DNA of 64,000 nt from Stutzerimonas stutzeri (GCF_018138085.1 NZ_CP073105.1:3224001-3288000), one strand, 5' to 3'; shown: positions 51,745 through 62,036, numbered from the stretch's first letter. Numbers and translations: made by a program. The notes: generated by a model not told the origin, from the letters alone.

Positions 51745-52683
51745 TCAGACCAGCGCGCCACGTGTGGCGGCAAACGCTTCGGGGGTATCCAGATTGTAGG
51801 TGTTGATGCCTTTTACGCAGCGCTTGTTGAGACCGGAAAGCACCTTGCCCGGGCCGCATTCGACCAGATCGGTCACGCCACGCTCGCTCAGCGCGACAAT
51901 GGTCTCGACCCAGCGAACCGGACTGTAAAGCTGAGCCAGCAGGTCACGCTTGAGAGTATCCAGGTCCGAGACCATCGCCGCGCTGACGTTCTGCACCAAT
52001 GGGATTTCAGGCGCCTGCCAATCGATGCGTGTAATTGCATCGGCAAAGCGCTCGGCTGCCGGACGCATCAGGTCGCAATGCGACGGCACACTGACCGGCA
52101 ATGGCATTGCACGCTTGGCACCCTTGGCTTTGCACGCCTCGATAGCGCGCTCGACCGCTGCAGCGCTTCCGGCAATCACGACCTGACCAGGCGCGTTGAA
52201 GTTGACCGCACTGACGACCTCGCCTTGCGCCGCTTCGCTACAGGCCGCCAGGACGTCGGCGTCTTCGAGCCCCAGAATCGCTGCCATGCCACCGGTACCC
52301 GCTGGAACCGCTTGCTGCATGAGCTGCCCGCGCAACTCCACCAGCGACACGGCGTCGGCAAATGGCAGGCTGCCCGCGGCGACCAACGCGGAGTATTCGC
52401 CCAAGCTATGCCCGGCGACGAAGGCCGGCTTCGCGCCGCCTTCGGCCAGCCACAGGCGCCACAGCGCAATCGAAGCGACAAGGATCGCCGGCTGGGTCTT
52501 GTCAGTCTGATTCAGCTGAGCCTCCGGGCCCTGCTGACAAAGCGCCCAAAGGTCATAACCCAGCGCCGTCGATGCTTCAGCGAAGGTATCGGTGATCAGC
52601 GACTGCTGCGCGCCGTGCTCGGCGAGCATGCCAAGGGACTGGGAACCCTGCCCTGGAAAGACGAATGCAAGTGATGCGGACAT
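51745..52683 (-). CDS. fabD: Malonyl-CoA:ACP transacylase FabD
   Basis: A 312-residue acyltransferase loading malonate onto AcpP. The nucleophile serine is in VAGHSLGEYSALVAAG with the partner histidine in PLPVSVPSHCDLMRPAAERF; the start MSASLAFVFPGQGSQSLGML is the family N-terminus. A longer frame upstream overlaps plsX and was rejected. The gap to plsX is about 60 nt; the upstream ribosome-binding site is weak (AAGAGAG). Confidence 0.95.
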   Translation of the reverse strand: MSASLAFVFPGQGSQSLGMLAEHGAQQSLITDTFAEASTALGYDLWALCQQGPEAQLNQTDKTQPAILVASIALWRLWLAEGGAKPAFVAGHSLGEYSALVAAGSLPFADAVSLVELRGQLMQQAVPAGTGGMAAILGLEDADVLAACSEAAQGEVVSAVNFNAPGQVVIAGSAAAVERAIEACKAKGAKRAMPLPVSVPSHCDLMRPAAERFADAITRIDWQAPEIPLVQNVSAAMVSDLDTLKRDLLAQLYSPVRWVETIVALSERGVTDLVECGPGKVLSGLNKRCVKGINTYNLDTPEAFAATRGALV

Positions 52684-52742
52684 GAAACGGCTCTCTTGTG
52701 GTTGTTCGTCAAAAGAATACGCCACCAGGCGCACCGAATTTG

Positions 52743-53813
52743 TCAGTTGGATGGCTGACCACCGGCGGCGGTCACATCGCCGGCGTCGTTCACTGACCGA
52801 TTGGTCACGAGCAGGTGCTCCAGGCGGCTATGCAATTGTTCCGGCAGGTTGTGCCGGACGTCCTCAGCGGCCCGCAGGATCGCCGAACGAAAACCTTCCG
52901 CGCCGGCACTGCCGTGGCTCTTCACAACGATACCCTGAAGGCCGAGAAAGCTGGCGCCATTGTATTGAGCCGGTCGCAGATCGGCGCGCAGCTGGCGCAG
53001 CAATGGCAATGCGACCGCGCCGACCAGACGCGACATCAACGAACGACGAAAAAGCGCTTCGACACGCGAAGCGACCATGTACGCCAGGCCCTCGCTGGAC
53101 TTGAGCAGGACATTGCCGACAAAACCATCGCAGACCGCCACGTCCGTTTCGCCACGAAACAGCCCGTCGCCCTCGATGAAGCCTTGATAATTGATGCCGC
53201 TCGCTTGCTGCAGCAGAGCAGCTGCCGCCTTGACTTGCTGGTTGCCCTTGATGTCCTCGGTACCGACGTTCAACAACGACACCCGCGGCTGCTCGATACC
53301 GAAGCTCTGCGCCGCCACGGACCCCATCACGGCAAACTGGTAGAGCTGCTCGGCCGTACAGTCGACATTGGCACCCAGGTCAAGCAGCAGGCAAGCGCCC
53401 TCCAGCGTAGGGATCGCGGTCGCCATGGCTGGCCGGTCGACGCCTGGCAGGGTCTTCAACACGTGCCGGGCAAGCGCCATCAAGGCCCCGGTGTTGCCGG
53501 CACTGACACAGGCCTGGGCGCGCCCGTCACGCACGCACTCCAACGCCACGCGCATCGAGGAGCGCGGCTTGCTGCGCAAGGCCTGGGTAGGCTTTTCGTC
53601 CATGCCGATTACCTCATCGGCATCGACGATCGTCAGGCGCGCGCGATCCACGCCCGGATGCTGAGCGATGATGTGTTCAAGTATGGAGGATTGGCCAACC
53701 AGGGCCAGATGCAGCGAGGGGGACTCAGCCAGACAGAGAAGGCTGGCCGGAACAATGCAGTGGGGACCGAAGTCCCCACCCATTGCATCGATCGCTATGA
53801 TCGGAGCAGACAA
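52743..53813 (-). CDS. plsX: Phosphate acyltransferase PlsX
   Basis: A 356-residue enzyme making acyl-phosphate from acyl-ACP for PlsY, linking fatty acid synthesis to phospholipid formation. [20 protein letters not shown] is the hallmark N-terminus, with [20 protein letters not shown] and [20 protein letters not shown] later. The only plausible start is a TTG three bases after the rpmF stop, without a good Shine-Dalgarno, so translation probably depends on ribosomes ending rpmF. The order rpmF-plsX-fabD-fabG-acpP is standard. Confidence 0.94.
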   Translation of the reverse strand: MSAPIIAIDAMGGDFGPHCIVPASLLCLAESPSLHLALVGQSSILEHIIAQHPGVDRARLTIVDADEVIGMDEKPTQALRSKPRSSMRVALECVRDGRAQACVSAGNTGALMALARHVLKTLPGVDRPAMATAIPTLEGACLLLDLGANVDCTAEQLYQFAVMGSVAAQSFGIEQPRVSLLNVGTEDIKGNQQVKAAAALLQQASGINYQGFIEGDGLFRGETDVAVCDGFVGNVLLKSSEGLAYMVASRVEALFRRSLMSRLVGAVALPLLRQLRADLRPAQYNGASFLGLQGIVVKSHGSAGAEGFRSAILRAAEDVRHNLPEQLHSRLEHLLVTNRSVNDAGDVTAAGGQPSN

Positions 53814-53816
53814 GGT

Positions 53817-53999
53817 TTACTCGTCAGCGCCCTTGTCGATCACTTTACGACCACGGTAGAAACCTTCCGGGGAAACGTGGTGGCGCAGGTGAACTTCACC
53901 GGTGCTCTTTTCCACAGACAGGGCGTTCGGCTCGAGCGCATCGTGCGAACGACGCATGTCACGGGCGGAACGGGATTTTTTGTTCTGCTGAACAGCCAT
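53817..53999 (-). CDS. rpmF: 50S ribosomal protein L32
   Basis: A 60-residue ribosomal protein: [20 protein letters not shown] and then [20 protein letters not shown] up to [13 protein letters not shown]. The zinc-binding cysteines found in some L32 paralogues are absent, so this is the zinc-independent form. It lies 12 nt after yceD and just before plsX; yceD-rpmF is a conserved pair. Confidence 0.96.
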   Translation of the reverse strand: MAVQQNKKSRSARDMRRSHDALEPNALSVEKSTGEVHLRHHVSPEGFYRGRKVIDKGADE

Positions 54000-54011
54000 T
54001 GGGATCAACTC

Positions 54012-54539
54012 CTAAACGTTTGGGTCACGCTTTAACTGAGCCAGTACGCTGAACGGGTTGGACCGCGATACCTCGTCCTCATTCGGCTCGGGCTCATCAG
54101 GCCCAGCCGGCGGCTGGCAAACTTCTTGGTCATGGAGTGGAACAATCGGAAGAGCGAGCAGAAGCTCCTCTTCAACCAGCGCCAGCAGATCCAGAGGATC
54201 CTCTCCCACTTCCAGCACGTCATAGCCCTTGGGCAGGTGCTGACTGCTCGAACCTTCATTCACTACGGCATAAACGCACTCGCTGTGAATCGGCAGAACA
54301 ACCGGCTCCAGACAACGCTGGCAAATCATGGTGACCTCAACATCCAGCGCACTGTGAATAGTCACTGTGCGCTGCTCGTCGCGCCCGAATTCTAGACTGG
54401 CGCGCACCACACCCTTATCGTCCTCTAGAGGATCGACGAGCCGCTTCAGCCCTGACAGGGGCAGCTCACCCTCAAGGGTGGCCGCTCGGTCGGCGAGCTT
54501 GCGCGGATCAACGTGCGGAGGTATTGGTCCTTTCAACAT
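54012..54539 (-). CDS. yceD: YceD/DUF177 family protein, large ribosomal subunit accumulation factor
   Basis: A 175-residue protein with the DUF177 motif of Cys residues MICQRCLEPVVLPIHSECVY, which could bind metal. The N-terminus MLKGPIPPHVDPRKLADRAA agrees with Pseudomonas homologues as I recall them. YceD is linked to 23S rRNA accumulation and is always found with rpmF. It is the first gene of the rpmF-plsX-fab string, and its promoter is so close that the mRNA would begin almost at the ATG. Confidence 0.9.
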   Translation of the reverse strand: MLKGPIPPHVDPRKLADRAATLEGELPLSGLKRLVDPLEDDKGVVRASLEFGRDEQRTVTIHSALDVEVTMICQRCLEPVVLPIHSECVYAVVNEGSSSQHLPKGYDVLEVGEDPLDLLALVEEELLLALPIVPLHDQEVCQPPAGPDEPEPNEDEVSRSNPFSVLAQLKRDPNV

Positions 54540-54548
54540 AAGCGCGGC

Positions 54549-54577
54549 ATTCTAGGGATGCGCCCCTCGACTGTCAA
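54549..54577 (-). promoter_or_regulatory. Strong sigma-70 promoter of yceD-rpmF-plsX-fab
   Basis: On the minus strand a perfect TTGACA (54577-54572), a 17-nt spacer and TAGAAT (54554-54549). Transcription should start near 54542, only about 3 nt before the yceD ATG at 54539, with no room for a Shine-Dalgarno sequence. Confidence 0.75.
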
Positions 54578-54643
54578 AGGAATTCAGACGCACAATTGCC
54601 CTCCGCCGACCATCGATCGGACACCTATATAAAAGGAAGGAAA

Positions 54644-55222
54644 ATGCGCTGTCTTCTGCTGGCATCGAGCTCACCCTATCGACGTGAACTGCTGTCGCGC
54701 CTGCAAGTCGCGTTCGAATGGGCCAGTCCCGACATAGACGAGACAGCGCATCCTGGCGAGCAACCGGAACAACTGGTACGTCGCCTCGCCCTCGAAAAGG
54801 CCCAGGCATTGGCCAGATGCTACCCCGTTCATCTGATCATCGGTTCGGACCAGGTTGCCATTTCCGAGCACGGCATCGTCGGCAAACCTCACACGTTCGA
54901 GCGAGCGAAGCAGCAACTACAAAGCAGTAGCGGAAAAAGCGTCAGCTTCCTGACCGGACTGGCGCTACTGGATAGCCGGACCGGCCACGCCCAGGTCGAC
55001 TGCGTCAGCTTCACCGTGCACTTCCGGTCACTCGACGAGCACCAGATCGAACGTTACCTGAAAGCCGAACAGCCCTACGATTGCGCGGGCAGCTTCAAGG
55101 CGGAAGGGCTGGGCATCAGTCTGTTCAGAGCCACCGAAGGGACCGACGCCACCAGCCTGATTGGATTGCCGCTCATCCGGCTGGTCGAAATGCTCAACCA
55201 CGCCGGCATCGAAGTCCCTTGA
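54644..55222 (+). CDS. Maf-family nucleotide pyrophosphatase (YceF type)
   Basis: A 192-residue Maf/Ham1-like protein. LASSSPYRRELLSRLQVAFE with the Ser/Arg of the phosphate site is at the N-terminus, LIIGSDQVAISEHGIVGKPH provides the catalytic Asp, and AGSFKAEGLG closes the site. The YceF group prefers 7-methyl-GTP and keeps modified nucleotides out of RNA; that assignment here is inference. AAGGAAGG precedes the ATG, which was chosen over a longer frame. It is divergent from yceD. Confidence 0.9.
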   Translation: MRCLLLASSSPYRRELLSRLQVAFEWASPDIDETAHPGEQPEQLVRRLALEKAQALARCYPVHLIIGSDQVAISEHGIVGKPHTFERAKQQLQSSSGKSVSFLTGLALLDSRTGHAQVDCVSFTVHFRSLDEHQIERYLKAEQPYDCAGSFKAEGLGISLFRATEGTDATSLIGLPLIRLVEMLNHAGIEVP

Positions 55223-55235
55223 AAACGACCCCGAG

Positions 55236-56219
55236 CTAGCGCAGCTGTGGCCCTTGCAACCCCATCAAGAGGCCCAACTTAGAGCCGATACTGGCGCCCA
55301 GCTTCTTGGTGAAACGATCCAGAGCGGAGTCCTTTACCGTGAAGTCCACCAGCTGCTCCTCGCCAATCACGTCACGCGCGACCGACCCGGTATTGCCCAG
55401 ACCGTCGACAAGACCGAGCTCGAGGGCCTGCTCGCCGGACCAGATAAGCCCTGAGAACAACTCCGGATGTCCCGCCACCTGAAGCCGGTCGCCGCGACCC
55501 TGTTTGACACTTTCGATGAACTGCCGGTGCGTGGTAGCCAGCACCTCTCGCCAGAATTTCGTCTCCTCCGGCTTTTCCGGCTGAAACGGATCCAGGAATG
55601 CCTTATGTTCGCCCGAGGTATAAACCCGCCGCTCCACACCCAGCTTGTCCATGGTCTCGACGAAGCCGAAGGTTGCCGCCGTGACCCCTATCGAACCAAC
55701 CAGGCTCGACTTGTCGGCATAGATTTCGTCCGCGGCGCTGGCGATGTAGTAAGCGCCGGACGCACCCAGGTCGGTGATAACCGCATAGACCTTGATGCCG
55801 GGATATTCCCCTCGCAGCCGACGAATCTCGTCATAGATATAACCCGACTGAACCGGACTGCCGCCCGGGCTGTTGATTCGCAATACCACACCCTTGGTGT
55901 TGGAGTCCTCGAACGCGGACCGCAGCGCCCCAACGATATTGTCCGCACTCGCAGGCTCCTCGTCGGCGATCATCCCGCGAACATTGATCACCGCGGTGTG
56001 GCTGCCGCTTGCGGCCTTGCCGTCACCCATGTGCAACAGTGGCGAGAACATCAGCAGCGCACCAAAGAGATAAACGAACGTCAGCAGCTTGAAGAATATC
56101 CCCCAGCGCCGGGCTCGCCGCTGCTCCTGCACGCCGGCTAGCAAGGTCTTTTCCAGCAGCCTCCAGCTGTTGCGATCCTCCTTGGTATCATTCACGGGCG
56201 CTTTCCATTCATCCGACAT
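55236..56219 (-). CDS. sppA: Signal peptide peptidase SppA (36 kDa type)
   Basis: A 327-residue membrane-bound serine protease of family S49. A single N-terminal helix (WGIFFKLLTFVYLFGALLMF, about residues 40-60) anchors it. The protease domain has VVLRINSPGGSPVQSGYIYD, the catalytic serine in LGASGAYYIASAADEIYADK and SLVGSIGVTAATFGF after it. It degrades leftover signal peptides. It begins inside the end of the upstream HAD phosphatase gene (11-nt overlap), so they are one transcript. Confidence 0.93.
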   Translation of the reverse strand: MSDEWKAPVNDTKEDRNSWRLLEKTLLAGVQEQRRARRWGIFFKLLTFVYLFGALLMFSPLLHMGDGKAASGSHTAVINVRGMIADEEPASADNIVGALRSAFEDSNTKGVVLRINSPGGSPVQSGYIYDEIRRLRGEYPGIKVYAVITDLGASGAYYIASAADEIYADKSSLVGSIGVTAATFGFVETMDKLGVERRVYTSGEHKAFLDPFQPEKPEETKFWREVLATTHRQFIESVKQGRGDRLQVAGHPELFSGLIWSGEQALELGLVDGLGNTGSVARDVIGEEQLVDFTVKDSALDRFTKKLGASIGSKLGLLMGLQGPQLR

Positions 56220-56895
56220 ACGCAACCTCGACAGCTGATTCAGCAGAACGCAGCCAGTCGCTGAGTTCCGAAAAATGTTTAATGGTTAGGCACGGCGAGC
56301 ACGCCCGCAAGACATCGAGTGGCTGCGCACCGTAGGAGACCGCGACACTGTCGACGCCGGCTCTGCGAGCCATTTCGAGATCGAACACCGAATCGCCGAT
56401 CATCAGCGCCCGCTCAGGCGGCACGCCGCAGTGCGAGAGAATCTCGTGAAGCATCAGCGGATCGGGCTTGCTTGCTGTTTCGTCGGCGCAGCGGGTCACA
56501 TCGAAGAAATCATCCCATCCCTGGCCCGCAAGCACCCGGTCCAGCCCACGCCGCCCCTTACCGGTTGCCACGGCGAGCAGATGGCCCCGATCACGAAAAT
56601 CCTGCAGAGCAGAGACCACGCCCGGATAGGGCATTGACGGCTCCACCTCGAGCGAGAGGTAGTGGTCGGCATAGGCACGACGAAACGCCTCGGCCGTTCG
56701 ACTATCAGTGACGTGGGGATACAGCGCAGCGATCGCTTCAGGCAGACCGAGCCCAATGATTCCCTTGATGGCATTCTCATCGAGGGCCGGCAGACCACAA
56801 CTGGCAGCGGCAGCCGAAATGGATTCGACGATACGGCCAATCGAGTCCACCAGGGTCCCGTCCCAGTCGAAGATCAGCAGTTCGTATCTATTCAC
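56209..56895 (-). CDS. HAD-superfamily phosphatase (phosphoglycolate phosphatase-like)
   Basis: A 228-residue HAD hydrolase. Motif I is [13 protein letters not shown] with the nucleophile Asp, motif II is in [17 protein letters not shown], motif III Lys is in [14 protein letters not shown], and motif IV is [15 protein letters not shown]. Substrate is unknown; phosphoglycolate and similar small phosphates are typical of the group. The GTG at 56895 was chosen because a GAGAGG site lies before it; it overlaps the rluC stop by 8 nt and sppA by 11 nt. Confidence 0.88.
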   Translation of the reverse strand: MNRYELLIFDWDGTLVDSIGRIVESISAAAASCGLPALDENAIKGIIGLGLPEAIAALYPHVTDSRTAEAFRRAYADHYLSLEVEPSMPYPGVVSALQDFRDRGHLLAVATGKGRRGLDRVLAGQGWDDFFDVTRCADETASKPDPLMLHEILSHCGVPPERALMIGDSVFDLEMARRAGVDSVAVSYGAQPLDVLRACSPCLTIKHFSELSDWLRSAESAVEVAYVG

Positions 56896-57841
56896 CCAGC
56901 CTCTCCAGCGTCCGCGCCCAGATATCATCGACCGGCGCTTCCAGGCTCAGTTCGCCTCCATCCGGCAAAGGCACTTTCAGCGCATAGGCATGCAGGAACA
57001 GCCGCTTACCACCCAGGTCCCGAATGACGCCAGTGAACTCTTCATCACCATATTTACTGTCGCCCGCGATGCTATGACCGGCGTGACGGGCGTGCACGCG
57101 AATCTGGTGAGTGCGACCTGTTACCGGCTTGGCCTCGACCAGGGTGGCGAAATCCCCGAAACGACGCAGGACACGAAAGAGCGTCAGCGCCTCCTTGCCA
57201 TCGTCCGTAACCTCGACCATCCGCTCGCCTGAACGCAGCGTGTTCTTCAACAGCGGGGCACTCACCTGCTTCTTGCCGGTATCCCAGCGACCACGCACAA
57301 GCGCCATGTAGCGCTTGTCAACGCCGTCGCCGCGCAACGCCTGATGCAGATGGCGCAGCATGCTGCGCTTCTTGGCGATCATCAGCAGCCCGGAGGTATC
57401 CCGATCCAGGCGATGCACCAGCTCGAGCTCCTTCGCATCGGGGCGCAACTGACGCAGCGCCTCGATGACACCAAAGCTGAGCCCACTGCCGCCATGCACA
57501 GCGATTCCCGCCGGCTTGTTGAGCACGATAAGCGCCTTGTCTTCGTAGACGATGGCCGCCTCGAGGCGCTCGAGGAGGCCTTGCGCCAGCGGTACCGCCT
57601 CGTCCCGCTCGGGCAGCCGAAGCGGCGGCACACGCACGACGTCGCCGGCCTGGAGCTTGTACTCCGGCTTGATCCGCCCCTTGTTCACCCGCACTTCTCC
57701 CTTTCGCAGGATGCGGTAGATCAGGGTTTTGGGCACACCTTTGAGCTGAGTTCGAAGAAAATTGTCGATACGCTGGCCGGCAAGCTCCGGCGAGACTTCG
57801 AGCAGTTGCACGCCGGAAGTCTGGGAAGGGGTATTGGTCAT
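56888..57841 (-). CDS. rluC: 23S rRNA pseudouridine synthase RluC
   Basis: A 317-residue enzyme with an S4 RNA-binding domain (about residues 20-75, [20 protein letters not shown]) and the RluA-type catalytic domain: the catalytic Asp is in [18 protein letters not shown], followed by [20 protein letters not shown]. RluC makes the pseudouridines at 955, 2504 and 2580 of 23S rRNA. It is divergent from rne, the conserved arrangement in gammaproteobacteria, and leads a transcript with the HAD phosphatase and sppA. Confidence 0.95.
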   Translation of the reverse strand: MTNTPSQTSGVQLLEVSPELAGQRIDNFLRTQLKGVPKTLIYRILRKGEVRVNKGRIKPEYKLQAGDVVRVPPLRLPERDEAVPLAQGLLERLEAAIVYEDKALIVLNKPAGIAVHGGSGLSFGVIEALRQLRPDAKELELVHRLDRDTSGLLMIAKKRSMLRHLHQALRGDGVDKRYMALVRGRWDTGKKQVSAPLLKNTLRSGERMVEVTDDGKEALTLFRVLRRFGDFATLVEAKPVTGRTHQIRVHARHAGHSIAGDSKYGDEEFTGVIRDLGGKRLFLHAYALKVPLPDGGELSLEAPVDDIWARTLERLGE

Positions 57842-58391
57842 CCGCGGATGATATCAATTTTCCCTGATTTGAAGCACTTAAACATTACTGTTATAGTCCA
57901 GACGCCGCCAAAAGTGGCCAGGTCGAGGAATGACAGCGAAACCGCCCTTCCCGACCCAGCAATGTTCGAGGACGTGAGGCCGTCCGACGGTGCTTTTCTC
58001 CAGTAGCAGAAGCACCGAAACAAGCCTTGAAGACATGATGCGTGCCCCCGCTGGGGAATCGCGATAATCGATAACCCGCTCCCGGATTCTGCGAGCGGCA
58101 CCCGATTTTCAAAGTATGAGTGTTGGGTGGAGATGTACAGCCATCGGAGTGCGTAGCAAAGGCTTTCATAGACGCTTCATTCCGTCCGCTACCGATTGCT
58201 GATTCCTCCTCCCGAACCATTGCTTCTGTTCCGACAGCAAGCAGGAGACGTCGTCGCGACGCCGGCCCAACTGGCCTCACATCGCTGGACACTGGAGTGC
58301 CTTACAATCATTCCTGACTCACCTGACACCGACCGCGAGAGTCGTGTGTGCCGAACGCCGTTTCCGCTGCCCTGGAAACCGACGGTACTAC
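57842..58391 (+). promoter_or_regulatory. Long rne leader, carrying a hairpin
   Basis: About 550 nt with no gene, between rluC and rne. If transcription starts near 57904 as the promoter suggests, the rne leader is about 488 nt. It contains a perfect 8-bp hairpin CGGTGCTT / AAGCACCG (57988-57995 with 58010-58017). E. coli rne has a 361-nt leader used by RNase E to control its own mRNA; a similar role here is inference. Confidence 0.55.
57869..57897 (+). promoter_or_regulatory. rne: Sigma-70 promoter of rne
   Basis: TTGAAG (57869-57874), a 17-nt spacer and TATAGT (57892-57897) face rne. Spacing is ideal and each hexamer is close to consensus. Confidence 0.65.
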
Positions 58392-61300
58392 ATGAAAAGA
58401 ATGCTAATTAACGCAACTCAACCCGAAGAGTTGCGTGTCGCACTGGTAGACGGCCAGCGCCTATTCGATCTCGACATCGAATCCGGTGCCCGCGAACAGA
58501 AAAAAGCCAACATCTACAAAGGCAAGATCACCCGCGTCGAACCCAGCCTCGAAGCCGCCTTCGTGGACTTCGGTGCCGACCGCCACGGCTTCCTCCCCCT
58601 CAAGGAAATTTCCCGCGAATACTTCAGGAAGGCTCCCGAAGGCCGCGTGAACATCAAGGACGTCCTGAGCGAAGGCCAGGAAGTCATCGTCCAGGTCGAA
58701 AAAGAAGAGCGCGGCAACAAGGGCGCCGCCCTGACCACCTTCATCAGTCTGGCCGGCCGCTATCTGGTATTGATGCCGAACAACCCGCGTGCAGGCGGCA
58801 TTTCGCGCCGGATCGAGGGTGAAGAACGCAACGAGCTTCGCGAAGCCCTGAACGGCCTTAACGTCCCGGCTGACATGGGGCTCATCGTTCGCACCGCCGG
58901 CCTCGGTCGCTCCAGCGAAGAGATGCAGTGGGACCTCGACTATCTGCTGCAACTCTGGGCCGCAGTAAAAGAAGCGTCCCAGGGTCGGCCCGCCCCCTTC
59001 CTGATCTACCAGGAATCGAACGTTATCATCCGCGCCATCCGCGACTACCTGCGCCAGGACATCGGCGAGGTACTGATCGACAGCGTCGAAGCCCAGGACG
59101 AAGCGCTTTCCTTCATCCAGCAGGTCATGCCGCAGTACGCCAGCAAGATCAAGCTGTACGAAGACAGCGTGCCGCTGTTCAACCGTTTCCAGATCGAGAG
59201 CCAGATCGAAACCGCCTTCCAGCGTGAAGTGAAGCTGCCGTCCGGCGGCTCGATCGTCATCGACCCCACCGAAGCCTTGGTGTCTATCGACATCAACTCG
59301 GCGCGCGCCACCAAAGGCGGCGACATCGAAGAAACCGCACTGCAGACCAACCTGGAAGCGGCCGAGGAAATTGCCCGGCAGCTGCGCTTGCGTGACATCG
59401 GCGGCCTGATCGTCATCGACTTCATCGACATGACCCCGGCGAAAAACCAGCGCGCCGTGGAAGAAAAGGTCCGCGAAGCCCTCGAGGCCGACCGCGCCCG
59501 TATCCAAGTGGGCCGCATCTCGCGATTCGGCCTGTTGGAAATGTCCCGTCAGCGTCTGCGCCCGTCGCTCGGCGAGACCAGCGGTATCGTCTGCCCACGC
59601 TGTAATGGCCAGGGGATCATCCGTGACGTCGAGTCGCTGTCGCTGGCTATCCTGCGCCTGATCGAGGAAGAAGCCCTCAAGGATCGCACCGCTGAAGTGC
59701 GGGCGCGCGTGCCTTTCCAGGTCGCCGCGTTCCTTCTGAACGAAAAACGCAACGCCATCACCAAGATCGAGCTGCGCACCCGTGCACGCATCTTCATCCT
59801 GCCGGACGATCACCTCGAGACGCCGCACTTCGAAGTGCAGCGCTTGCGTGACGATAGCCCAGAAATCATCGCCGGCCAGGCCAGCTACGAGATGAGCCAG
59901 ACCGAAGCCGAGGAAGCTCAGCCGGTCAGCTCGACGCGTACCCTGGTTCGCCAGGAGGCTGCGGTCAAAACCGCGCCGCAACGTACTGCGCCCGCCCCCG
60001 TTCCTACTGCAGAGCCGACAGAGACGGCCACGCCTAGCGTTCAGGAGCCGAGCCTGTTCAAGGGGCTGGTCAAGTCGCTGGTCGGTCTCTTTGCTGGCAA
60101 GCCGCAAGCCCCAGCCGTCGAGGTCGAGAAGAAGCCCGCCGGCGGCAGCCGTCCGCAGCGCAACGACGAGCGTCGCAGTGGTCGCCAGCAGAACCGCCGA
60201 CGCGATACTCGCAGCAACCGCGACGAAGAGCGCAAGCCACGCGAAGAGCGCGCGCCCCGTGAAGAGCGCCCGGCTCGCGAAGAGCGCCAGCCGCGCCCAC
60301 CGCGCGAGGAACGCAAACCACGCGAGGCCCGCGAACCCCGCGAACCCCGCGAGCCGGTCGAAGTGAATGACAGCCCGTCGCAGCCGCAACCACGCCGCGA
60401 GCGCACTCCACGTGAGGATCGCCAGCCGCGCGAAGAGCGCAAACGCGAACTGCGCGCACCGCTGGATGAACCCAATCAGAATGCCCCCGTCGCAGCGGCC
60501 AGCGAGGAAGCCAGCGAACGCAAACCACGTCCACCTCGCGAAGAGCGCAAGCCTCGCGAGCCACGCGCTGAGCAGGTTACCGAAGCTGACGAACTGCAGC
60601 AGAACGACGCCACCGAAGCCACACAGGACGAACAAGACTCGACCGAAGGCAGCGATCGTCCACGTCGCCGCTCCCGTGGCCAGCGCCGTCGCAGCAACCG
60701 CCGCGACCGTCAGCGCGATGCCAACGGCAACGAGATTGGTACTGAAGGCGAAACTGGATCGGTCGAAGCCGAAGAAAGCAATGCACCGGTGAAATCCGAG
60801 CAGGTTGCCATTGCCGCAACCGCCGCCGCCCTTGCGGCAAACACGGCGAACACCGAGGCCGCAGACGTGACGCCTGAAAGTCAGGCGAAGTCGGAAGCGC
60901 CCGCGCCAATCGAAGCCGCCGACGAGCCCGTCACGGTTACCGAGGCGGTGAGCGAAGCAGCCGCTGAGCCAGTGATCGAAACTCCGGCTGCGACGATCGA
61001 ACCCGCACCGGCCGAGCCTGCGCCTGAGCCCGTCAGCCAGCCAGAACCGGTTAGCGAAAGCAATGCTGAAGAGGCACCTGCCACGCCAGCCATTGCGCAA
61101 TCCGCTCCGGCTCCGGTTCCGGCCGAGGCTGCAGCGCCGGCTCAAACCGCGTCCGGTCGTGCGCCGAATGATCCTCGCGAGGTGCGCCGTCGCCGCCTCG
61201 AGCAGGAGCGTCTGGCCAAGGAGGCTGCCGAGGCTGAAGCCAAAGCCGAAAAAACCGAGGAGCTGGCCAGCCCCGAAGTCGTGGTCAGTGAGCCGATCGC

Positions 61301-61535
61301 CGAGATCGCTACCGTACAGCCGGAGCAGGCGAAGGGTGAGGAGCGCGAAGTAGCTGTTGAAGCTGCCCCGCAGTCTGAGCCGGCGCCGGCCGAAGCGCAT
61401 GCGGAACCAGCAGCAGAACCGGTGACGGCACAAACCGTACAGCCGGTAGCGGAGCCGCTCGAGCCCGCCACTGAGAAGCCTGAGGAAGCGACGGCCAATC
61501 CCGAGCGGGACGACACCGACAAGCGCCAACACTGA
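58392..61535 (+). CDS. rne: Ribonuclease E
   Basis: A 1047-residue endonuclease, core of the RNA degradosome. The catalytic half runs to about residue 500: [18 protein letters not shown], the S1 domain ([20 protein letters not shown]), the DNase I-like site with acidic residues in [17 protein letters not shown] and [11 protein letters not shown], and the zinc link CPRCNGQG (Cys401, Cys404). The C-terminal half is disordered: an Arg/Pro/Glu-rich RNA-binding block ([17 protein letters not shown]), then an Ala/Pro/Glu-rich tail ending near [10 protein letters not shown]. No long open frame change interrupts it. The start ATG lacks a good Shine-Dalgarno. A strong terminator follows. Confidence 0.96.
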   Translation: MKRMLINATQPEELRVALVDGQRLFDLDIESGAREQKKANIYKGKITRVEPSLEAAFVDFGADRHGFLPLKEISREYFRKAPEGRVNIKDVLSEGQEVIVQVEKEERGNKGAALTTFISLAGRYLVLMPNNPRAGGISRRIEGEERNELREALNGLNVPADMGLIVRTAGLGRSSEEMQWDLDYLLQLWAAVKEASQGRPAPFLIYQESNVIIRAIRDYLRQDIGEVLIDSVEAQDEALSFIQQVMPQYASKIKLYEDSVPLFNRFQIESQIETAFQREVKLPSGGSIVIDPTEALVSIDINSARATKGGDIEETALQTNLEAAEEIARQLRLRDIGGLIVIDFIDMTPAKNQRAVEEKVREALEADRARIQVGRISRFGLLEMSRQRLRPSLGETSGIVCPRCNGQGIIRDVESLSLAILRLIEEEALKDRTAEVRARVPFQVAAFLLNEKRNAITKIELRTRARIFILPDDHLETPHFEVQRLRDDSPEIIAGQASYEMSQTEAEEAQPVSSTRTLVRQEAAVKTAPQRTAPAPVPTAEPTETATPSVQEPSLFKGLVKSLVGLFAGKPQAPAVEVEKKPAGGSRPQRNDERRSGRQQNRRRDTRSNRDEERKPREERAPREERPAREERQPRPPREERKPREAREPREPREPVEVNDSPSQPQPRRERTPREDRQPREERKRELRAPLDEPNQNAPVAAASEEASERKPRPPREERKPREPRAEQVTEADELQQNDATEATQDEQDSTEGSDRPRRRSRGQRRRSNRRDRQRDANGNEIGTEGETGSVEAEESNAPVKSEQVAIAATAAALAANTANTEAADVTPESQAKSEAPAPIEAADEPVTVTEAVSEAAAEPVIETPAATIEPAPAEPAPEPVSQPEPVSESNAEEAPATPAIAQSAPAPVPAEAAAPAQTASGRAPNDPREVRRRRLEQERLAKEAAEAEAKAEKTEELASPEVVVSEPIAEIATVQPEQAKGEEREVAVEAAPQSEPAPAEAHAEPAAEPVTAQTVQPVAEPLEPATEKPEEATANPERDDTDKRQH

Positions 61536-62036
61536 CAGTTGCGCACCAAAAAAGGGATGCTTCGGCATCCCTTTTTTATTGCCCCTGTCCCGTCCTGGGT
61601 AACGTTTACACCTTTCGCCCGAGAATCGGGAGGTCTCGCTGGAGCAAGGCGTTTAGCGTACGCAGCGTGATTGATCGCTAGCTTTAATTGGCTGGCTGTC
61701 GTCGATCAGGTCGAAAAAGGCTAGCTAACCTACAAGCAGGGGGCACTTCCGGTAGGACAGCCGGGGCGGGTCTATGGTGTCCCGCCCCGAACAAGGTGCA
61801 CACCTTCCGCCGCCCCTCAGCACGTAATGGATGCGGTAAAAGGCGCAGACAGCGCGAACACACGATGAATACAGAAATCGGTCATCGCCCAGTTCGAAAA
61901 CGTGAGCCAGGCGCCGTCCTGAACAGGCCACGCTGGAGCGGGCGCAGCCGGCACAGAGCAGTCGTCGCATTCGACCAGACGTGAGCGACGCCCATAATTT
62001 TCGCCCAGTTGAACGATACGGACAACCGGCCCGGGG
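61536..62036. other. Intergenic region between rne and murB
   Basis: About 500 nt. It holds the rne terminator and a 9-bp GC hairpin CGGGGCGGG / CCCGCCCCG (61772-61780 with 61791-61799) with a 10-nt loop. The few reading frames here have poor composition and no ribosome-binding sites, so I annotate no gene. Whether the hairpin belongs to a small RNA or the murB 3' untranslated region is unresolved. Confidence 0.4.
61546..61580 (+). terminator. Intrinsic terminator after rne
   Basis: AAAAAAGGGATGC-TTCG-GCATCCCTTTTTT: a 7-bp GC-core stem with a UUCG loop and A/T runs on both sides, beginning about 13 nt after the rne stop. It can also end minus-strand transcripts from murB. Confidence 0.9.

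Noticed and set aside
60230..60600. Repeated short units in rne that could suggest a CRISPR-like or satellite array
   Set aside because: The repeats follow codon phase and encode RNase E's Arg/Pro/Glu RNA-binding block; there are no unique spacers.
58461..61568. A 1035-codon open frame antisense to rne
   Set aside because: Its length comes from the low-complexity Arg/Glu/Ala/Pro coding of RNase E read backwards; the product is Leu/Arg/Gly-rich nonsense.
61688..61984. Short open frames between rne and murB
   Set aside because: Poor amino acid composition, no ribosome-binding site and overlapping frames on both strands with no clear winner.
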